48,015 nucleotides of DNA, taken from NCBI GenBank assembly GCA_024274875.1, contig JAJSAH010000001.1, positions 1-48,015 on the forward strand, written 5' to 3'. The notes beneath the pieces are model-generated. The model saw only the letters and a list, made by a program, of their open reading frames with translations. It had not been told where the DNA came from and did no database searches. Every line of letters begins with the position of its first letter. Positions within the stretch are counted from its first letter, which is position 1. Source of the DNA: an archaeon (lineage in GTDB: Archaea > Micrarchaeota > Micrarchaeia > CAILAH01). The position numbers were made by a program, and so were the translations under genes. Positions 44,381 to 48,015 of this stretch are shown piece by piece.

Positions 44381-45053
44381 CTATCTCTTCAAAGCTTATG
44401 CTGCAACCTGAAAATTTGAGAGTATACAGCGCGCTCTGCAACGCATCCTGCTTATGCTCCCCATACCTGTCGAAATACCCCTTCTCATAAGCAAGGATGA
44501 CTAGCTCAGAACTTCTGATTATTTTCAGATTCTCTGATAGATCTAACAACCTGTCCAACAACCTATCCTCAACATAAATATCCTTCTTAAATTCTCTTTC
44601 AAGGTGTTTTTTCAATTTGAACGGCGCCTCAATCAAAGTTCGCATCGTGCGCTCATCTATGAGAATGTTGCTTATGCCTAATTCTATCGCAAGAGCAACC
44701 TGTGCTGCTTCTCCGGGATCGACAAGTTTTATCGGCTTGCCCTTAACCTTGAATATGCTGTTAGAAATGTTCATTATGTCTTTCATCTGACGCGTGACGT
44801 CTAAATCAACAACCTTAAGAACTCCTCCATGCTCATAGTCCATCAATCTCAACGCGCGCAAAGAATGTTCCTTCATATTCAATGGATGCTCTATTGATTC
44901 ATACCTAACAGTTCTAGGATATATGAAATCTCCATACATGTATTGGTGAAGCAACGAAAGAACATCGAGCATGCAGCCCTCAGCCAAAGATATCAAAGAG
45001 CTTGCATCGCAGACGATCGAGTTTCTGTTAAGTTCTGAATATGGTTCTGACAT
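44343..45053 (-). CDS. PIN-domain protein
   Basis: A 236-aa protein. The PIN core is visible: VCDASSLISLAEG (first Asp, D16), then VDPGEAAQVALAIELG (acidic centre) and NILIDERT (C-terminal Asp), which together hold metal in RNA-cutting PIN nucleases. A C-terminal helical extension follows. It overlaps genes on both sides (38 nt and 26 nt), so it is fixed in an operon between a helical partner and an ERCC4 nuclease. This may be a toxin-like pair, but a housekeeping nuclease is also possible. Confidence 0.78.
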   Translation of the reverse strand: MSEPYSELNRNSIVCDASSLISLAEGCMLDVLSLLHQYMYGDFIYPRTVRYESIEHPLNMKEHSLRALRLMDYEHGGVLKVVDLDVTRQMKDIMNISNSIFKVKGKPIKLVDPGEAAQVALAIELGISNILIDERTMRTLIEAPFKLKKHLEREFKKDIYVEDRLLDRLLDLSENLKIIRSSELVILAYEKGYFDRYGEHKQDALQSALYTLKFSGCSISFEEIDEIMREVYAGKL

Positions 45054-45594
45054 TTTTTATCCTCTCCAAAACAGAGTATGTTTTGCCAAATCTATCTGAA
45101 ATAAGCGTTTTTCCTGAATATTTGAGTATATCATCTTTGGTTGCACCTGAAAGATGCGAAGCTTTCCCTAAAGAAATTCCCTGCGCGTAAAGAGTTGCCC
45201 CTACTTTAATCCGCGCGTGCGTCATCATTGAATTTACATACCTGCGGTCCCTTCTGTTAACTTTGCGCAGCATGCCAAACACGCGCAAAAGCAATGCCCT
45301 CACTGATTTGATATCGTTCTCTTTGCATAACTCTATGCACCTTTTTAGCATATCTTCTATTGCAAACACATTATTCTTCCACTCTTCAAACTTCCAAAAG
45401 CGGGGCTTCTCAACCATCTTCGCAAGCAACAAAGAAACGAGCGCAAGGTCTAAATACACTTTGTTCTGATATACCATCAAATCCTTAGTGAAAACATTGC
45501 TCATCTCCCTCATTCCGCGTATGTTCCTCTGCTTAAAATACTTATAGAGCAGCCGCAGTTCGGAAACGACGCTCGCATTGTGTTCCATGCGCAC
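45028..45594 (-). CDS. Helical protein upstream of PIN gene, HTH-like C-terminus
   Basis: A 188-aa all-helical protein, basic and rich in Leu. The C-terminus has ISLGKASHLSGATKDDILKY, which reads like a helix-turn-helix or ribbon-type DNA-binding segment often found in antitoxins. It overlaps the PIN gene start by 26 nt and is divergent from the winged-helix regulator at 45682. Its size (188 aa) is large for a VapB, so the antitoxin reading is tentative. Confidence 0.65.
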   Translation of the reverse strand: MRMEHNASVVSELRLLYKYFKQRNIRGMREMSNVFTKDLMVYQNKVYLDLALVSLLLAKMVEKPRFWKFEEWKNNVFAIEDMLKRCIELCKENDIKSVRALLLRVFGMLRKVNRRDRRYVNSMMTHARIKVGATLYAQGISLGKASHLSGATKDDILKYSGKTLISDRFGKTYSVLERIKNVRTIFRT

Positions 45595-45602
45595 ACCTAA
45601 GA

Positions 45603-45654
45603 TATATTTATAAACATTGATGCTGTAATAATAGTGTCATGACATGGTCATGAC
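45603..45654 (+). promoter_or_regulatory. Promoter with two phased GTCATGAC palindromes
   Basis: TATA-like tatatttata is at 45603-45612, predicting a transcript start near 45632-45638. Two identical 8-bp palindromes GTCATGAC lie at 45636-45643 and 45647-45654, centres 11 bp apart, about one helical turn. The first extends to TGTCATGACA. They overlap the likely start site, where a bound repressor would block transcription. The next gene, at 45682, encodes a winged-helix protein that may be the autoregulator. Confidence 0.65.
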
Positions 45655-45681
45655 ATATGCAAGACCATATCAGGTGCTATT

Positions 45682-46125
45682 ATGAAAGAGCTTAATCATG
45701 AGTTGGAAGAGAAAATATATAAATGTGAAGTTAAGAATGCTGAAGAGCTCATGGTTAGCTCAAAAGATGTTAAAGACCCAGTATTCATTGCAAACCTCAT
45801 GTACTCTCTTAAAGAAGAGAGGGAGAGGAGCAACAGTATGCTAGCAACGGTTATAAGAAAGATTGAAGCTCTTGAGATGAAAGTGGAGGCGCTCGAACAC
45901 AAATTGAGGGAGAAAGATGGAGTAAAAGAGGAGTTGCTGGGAGAAGTTGATTCGGATCTGTTAAAATATGTGAAAAAGCGGAAAAAGGTATGCGCAATTG
46001 AAGTGCAAAAGAAGTTTAAATATAAGGGAAGGAATGCTGCAAGTTCCAGGTTGCACAAACTGTATTCAATGGGATACTTGGATAAGAAGCAGGTTGGGAG
46101 AAAGGTATACTACTTTGCTAAGTAG
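45682..46125 (+). CDS. Coiled-coil plus winged-helix regulator
   Basis: A 147-aa protein. Residues 35-80 form a long coiled coil (RERSNSMLATVIRKIEAL, EMKVEALEHKLREKDG). Residues about 93-147 form a winged helix: YVKKRKKVCAIEVQKKF, then the recognition-helix region GRNAASSRLHKLYSMGYL and the wing VGRKVYYFAK. A coiled-coil dimer would suit the two phased palindromes upstream. GGTG lies about 10 nt before the ATG. A hairpin terminator follows. Confidence 0.8.
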   Translation: MKELNHELEEKIYKCEVKNAEELMVSSKDVKDPVFIANLMYSLKEERERSNSMLATVIRKIEALEMKVEALEHKLREKDGVKEELLGEVDSDLLKYVKKRKKVCAIEVQKKFKYKGRNAASSRLHKLYSMGYLDKKQVGRKVYYFAK

Positions 46126-46163
46126 CGCTTCTGTAGGTGGCGTATGGTACAGATGGCATAACT

Positions 46164-46226
46164 ATAGGGAGCTACACGCGCCCGCTCACACCCCCACACA
46201 AAAACGGGCGCGTCCCTCTATTTTTT
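46164..46226 (+). terminator. Hairpin terminator with T tract
   Basis: The perfect 9-bp stem ACGCGCCCG (46176-46184) / CGGGCGCGT (46205-46213) is flanked by AGGGA/TCCCT, which can extend the stem across a bulge. It is followed by T-rich cctctatttttt. It sits between the regulator and the next gene and would end transcription from the regulator. Confidence 0.6.
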
Positions 46227-46253
46227 AACTTTTGCTGGCATAATGTATCCGCT

Positions 46254-46973
46254 ATGTGCGAAGTATGCAAAAAAATCGTTAACACAACTTATTCTGCAAA
46301 AGTGAGCAATTACATGCTTGAAGATGCGCAAAGAATGGTAGATAGCGATGAAGGGCTGTTCTTTTCGCAGGATGCTTTTCCATACACCAACCCTATCATA
46401 TATCTCGAACCGCGCGTTGCAGTTCCAAAGCCAACAAGGTATTACCAATCCATATTCATCGATAATAATATGCTCAACAATAATTGGACATCAGGATCAA
46501 TGCGCGGCATAGGGTTTGATGGCGAAAACATTGTATTGCTTACTAAATTCGTAAAAAAGCAGATCGGAAGCCCAGAGAAGCTTAATTATTATTTTCTTGC
46601 AACGCTCAATAAAAGCGAGCTGAATATAGCTGAAAAAAACAATGAAATACGCATTTCATTTGATGGAAGTGTCAACGGAACAAACATAAAGAATAGGCAG
46701 GTCGAGGACCATCACTTAAAGTTTGAGTTCATACATCAGCATAATGACAATGCAATCATACCAAAAAGCAGGCTTGCATCGAGCGCAGTATATTCTAAGA
46801 GCATTGCAAGGAGAGGCAAAAATATACTGTCAAGGTTTGAGGAATATACTGTGACCGTTATGCACTTCGCTCCTCATCCAATACTAATGCAGGTTCATAA
46901 TGAATTGGGCATAAACAGCACATTGGAATTCCAGAGAATGGTTTACAGCATATTAAAATCGCACTTGTTTTAA
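46254..46973 (+). CDS. Unknown protein with N-terminal CxxC
   Basis: A 239-aa protein from the ATG at 46254; the frame opens at 46137, but that part overlaps the hairpin terminator and is probably non-coding. It opens with MCEVCKKIVN, a CxxC that may bind a metal. The rest is mixed alpha/beta with many Asn, including a strand-rich centre (EIRISFDGSVNG) and a helical end. No family recognised. It is probably transcribed on its own. Confidence 0.65.
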   Translation: MCEVCKKIVNTTYSAKVSNYMLEDAQRMVDSDEGLFFSQDAFPYTNPIIYLEPRVAVPKPTRYYQSIFIDNNMLNNNWTSGSMRGIGFDGENIVLLTKFVKKQIGSPEKLNYYFLATLNKSELNIAEKNNEIRISFDGSVNGTNIKNRQVEDHHLKFEFIHQHNDNAIIPKSRLASSAVYSKSIARRGKNILSRFEEYTVTVMHFAPHPILMQVHNELGINSTLEFQRMVYSILKSHLF

Positions 46974-46996
46974 CTAGATTCATCTTTAATTTTTTT

Positions 46997-47016
46997 GCAT
47001 GCATATATATGCATGC
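46997..47016. promoter_or_regulatory. 20-bp perfect palindrome over a start codon
   Basis: GCATGCATATATATGCATGC reads the same on both strands. It has an A/T-only centre, is preceded by seven T and includes the ATG at 47013 of the next gene. It could be an operator, a translation-blocking hairpin or the end of the preceding transcript. Confidence 0.5.
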
Positions 47017-47276
47017 CAAGCAAAACGGAGATTGATGAGGTTAAGGCATGGTGCAAAAAAAAGAAAGATGAGATGAAAAGCGTGCCGATCATAGAGCTAA
47101 ATCCATTTCGAAATAGATTTGCATGGATGATGGCAAAAATAAAGATTGCCATAGATCTTCCATTGGATTATGCGGACAATAATATGGCAGTATATGATTC
47201 CCCGACAGACGCACTTTATGTTAATGTTAATGGCAATTGGATTAAAGTCGAGCCTGATGATATATTTGAGGTATAA
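47013..47276 (+). CDS. Small unknown protein
   Basis: An 87-aa protein from the ATG at 47013; TTG at 46995 is also in frame. It is basic at the start (WCKKKKDEMK), then has a hydrophobic patch (WMMAKIKIAIDLPLDYAD) and a beta-rich end (ALYVNVNGNWIKVEPDD). No family recognised. It lies 36 nt before the ferredoxin gene, which has its own TATA box overlapping this gene's end. Confidence 0.6.
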   Translation: MPSKTEIDEVKAWCKKKKDEMKSVPIIELNPFRNRFAWMMAKIKIAIDLPLDYADNNMAVYDSPTDALYVNVNGNWIKVEPDDIFEV

Positions 47277-47281
47277 ATATA
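47272..47281 (+). promoter_or_regulatory. TATA box for the ferredoxin gene
   Basis: tataaatata lies 41 nt before the ATG at 47313, predicting a short leader with a GTGAT-like ribosome site. Confidence 0.5.
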
Positions 47282-47312
47282 AAGCTTAACTGCGTATTAG
47301 AAATGTGATAGT

Positions 47313-47510
47313 ATGAAATACTTAATAAAACACGATAGGGAAGCGTGCATCGGCTGCGGTGCGTGCGTTGCTGTGTGTCCGGATAACTGGAAAATGAATG
47401 GGGATAAGCCAGATCCTGTGAAAACTGAAGTTGATGAAATTGGATGCACCAAACAGGCCGCTGAGCAGTGCCCCGTAGATGCGATAAAGATTGAGGAAAA
47501 AAACGAATAA
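47313..47510 (+). CDS. Single-cluster [4Fe-4S] ferredoxin
   Basis: A 65-aa protein. Cluster ligands are C12, C15 and C18 (CIGCGACVAVCP) with C53 (QCPVDA). C22 and C45 are placed to form the disulfide seen in single-cluster ferredoxins of hyperthermophiles such as Pyrococcus or Thermotoga. It is an electron carrier; its partner enzyme is not in this window. Confidence 0.93.
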   Translation: MKYLIKHDREACIGCGACVAVCPDNWKMNGDKPDPVKTEVDEIGCTKQAAEQCPVDAIKIEEKNE

Positions 47511-47529
47511 CCTCGGTATCCGTATAACA

Positions 47530-47538
47530 TTTATATAA
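47530..47538 (+). promoter_or_regulatory. TATA box for smc
   Basis: tttatataa lies 30 nt before the ATG at 47560. Confidence 0.55.
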
Positions 47539-47559
47539 TTCTTCGCATAAATTTTTGCT

Positions 47560-48015
47560 ATGAGTGGGGCTTACATAAGCAGGTTGAGATGCAGGAATTT
47601 TAAGTCGTTTAAATCGGTATCCTTGAACTTAATAAAAGGATTTCAGGCTTTCATGGGGCCAAACGGGAGCGGCAAAAGCAACCTGACAGATGCTATAAGA
47701 TTTGTGCTTGGTGAAACGCGCCTGTCGCTTTTAAGGGCAAAAACAATAAAGGATTTGATTAATCACGATGCGGATTATGCAGAAGTATCTGTTGCAATCG
47801 ATTGCCCTGAGGAGGAGATTAATGTAAGTAGAAGAATTGACCGCGCTGGAAAGAGCGATTACAGAATGAACGGTAAAAAATGCTCAAGAACATCCATCGT
47901 TGAAGTGCTTAGGAAATACAATATTGAAAACGGGGCGCACAATGTTATTGGGCAGGGGGAAGTTCAGAGGATTGTTGAGATGAACCCAATTGAGAGGCGG
48001 AAAATCATCGATGAA
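47560..48015 (+). CDS. smc: SMC chromosome-segregation ATPase, N-terminal part
   Basis: An open frame of 152 codons that runs off the right edge. It has the SMC head start: ISRLRCRNFKSFKSVSLNL, Walker A GPNGSGKSN, then LTDAIRFVLGETR and the GQGEVQRIVEMNPIERRKII segment leading into the coiled coil. Only the N-terminal ATPase lobe is present here. SMC dimers compact and segregate chromosomes. The ScpA/kleisin partner would be sought just downstream of the complete gene. Confidence 0.95.
   Translation, partial: MSGAYISRLRCRNFKSFKSVSLNLIKGFQAFMGPNGSGKSNLTDAIRFVLGETRLSLLRAKTIKDLINHDADYAEVSVAIDCPEEEINVSRRIDRAGKSDYRMNGKKCSRTSIVEVLRKYNIENGAHNVIGQGEVQRIVEMNPIERRKIIDE

Noticed and set aside
44343-45594. 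Classical VapBC toxin-antitoxin pair
   Set aside because: The PIN protein (236 aa) and its partner (188 aa) are both much larger than typical VapC and VapB, and the operon continues into an ERCC4 nuclease; kept only as a possibility.
46137-46253. N-terminal extension of the gene at 46254
   Set aside because: It spans the strong hairpin with T tract and lacks a plausible ribosome site; ATG at 46254 is a better start.

Overview
This is a chromosomal segment from an archaeon. It carries both subunits of family-D DNA polymerase (DP1, DP2), archaeal DnaG primase, eS1, uS15 with an archaeal N-terminal extension, eL40, aEF1-beta, a Nop5-type C/D RNP protein, archaeal-type aminoacyl-tRNA synthetases, type 2 IPP isomerase, a UbiA prenyltransferase of the archaeal lipid type, class III (QxSxEYL-like) pilin signal peptides and tRNA genes split by introns. 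AT-rich TATA boxes about 25-30 nt before near-leaderless starts fit archaeal promoters. Compact genes, a shortened Nop5 and introns at unusual tRNA positions suggest a DPANN-type lineage (Micrarchaeota- or Diapherotrites-like). That placement is inference; no 16S rRNA gene is present.

Layout. 1-409: an 84-bp tandem repeat that carries the 3' end of a tRNA, abutting an intron-bearing tRNA-Gly(CCC). 465-3883: a Holliday-junction-resolvase-related endonuclease and IleRS. 3965-6509: two small unknown genes, a translationally coupled pilin-like trio and a convergent class III pilin. 6572-9639: HD phosphohydrolase, a putative lipoprotein, a doubly interrupted tRNA-Asn and an M23-like protein with peptidoglycan-binding-like repeats. 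9726-15600: ZIP transporter, IPP isomerase, inositol monophosphatase family protein, PCMT, GlyRS and short Nop5. 15597-19779: metallophosphoesterase, then a minus-strand block with eS1, uS15, XTP pyrophosphatase, DnaG, a mini-Toprim protein and a DUF167 protein. 19979-22549: unknown gene, KaiC-like ATPase, TrpRS and acylphosphatase. 22562-24742: tRNA-Thr with a downstream stem-loop element, then two type II/IV secretion F-type membrane proteins. 24791-30788: HisRS, two more pilin-like genes, a CBS protein and ValRS. 30793-33638: two membrane proteins, tRNA-Leu, eL40 and UbiA. 33701-36865: an unknown cluster led by a protein with a caspase-like His/Cys pair. 36858-42234: DP2, DP1, UPF0147 and tRNA-Arg with a T-loop intron. 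42308-48015: lipoprotein, rhomboid protease, aEF1-beta, ERCC4 nuclease/PIN/helical operon, a winged-helix regulator with a phased operator, unknown genes, a ferredoxin and the start of SMC.

Most of the window is housekeeping: five aminoacyl-tRNA synthetases, replication, ribosome and lipid synthesis. The parts that stand out are the tRNA genes and the uncharacterised protein clusters. Two tRNAs (Asn, Arg) have a second intron inside the T-loop. Two others (Gly, Thr) have 3'-end copies downstream that begin at the same T-loop position and are separated by stem-loop spacers. Together these look like one family of elements using the T-loop 58/59 position as an insertion point. Pilin-like genes with a shared RGQ/KGQ processing motif are scattered around a pair of platform proteins, suggesting one dispersed surface-filament system.
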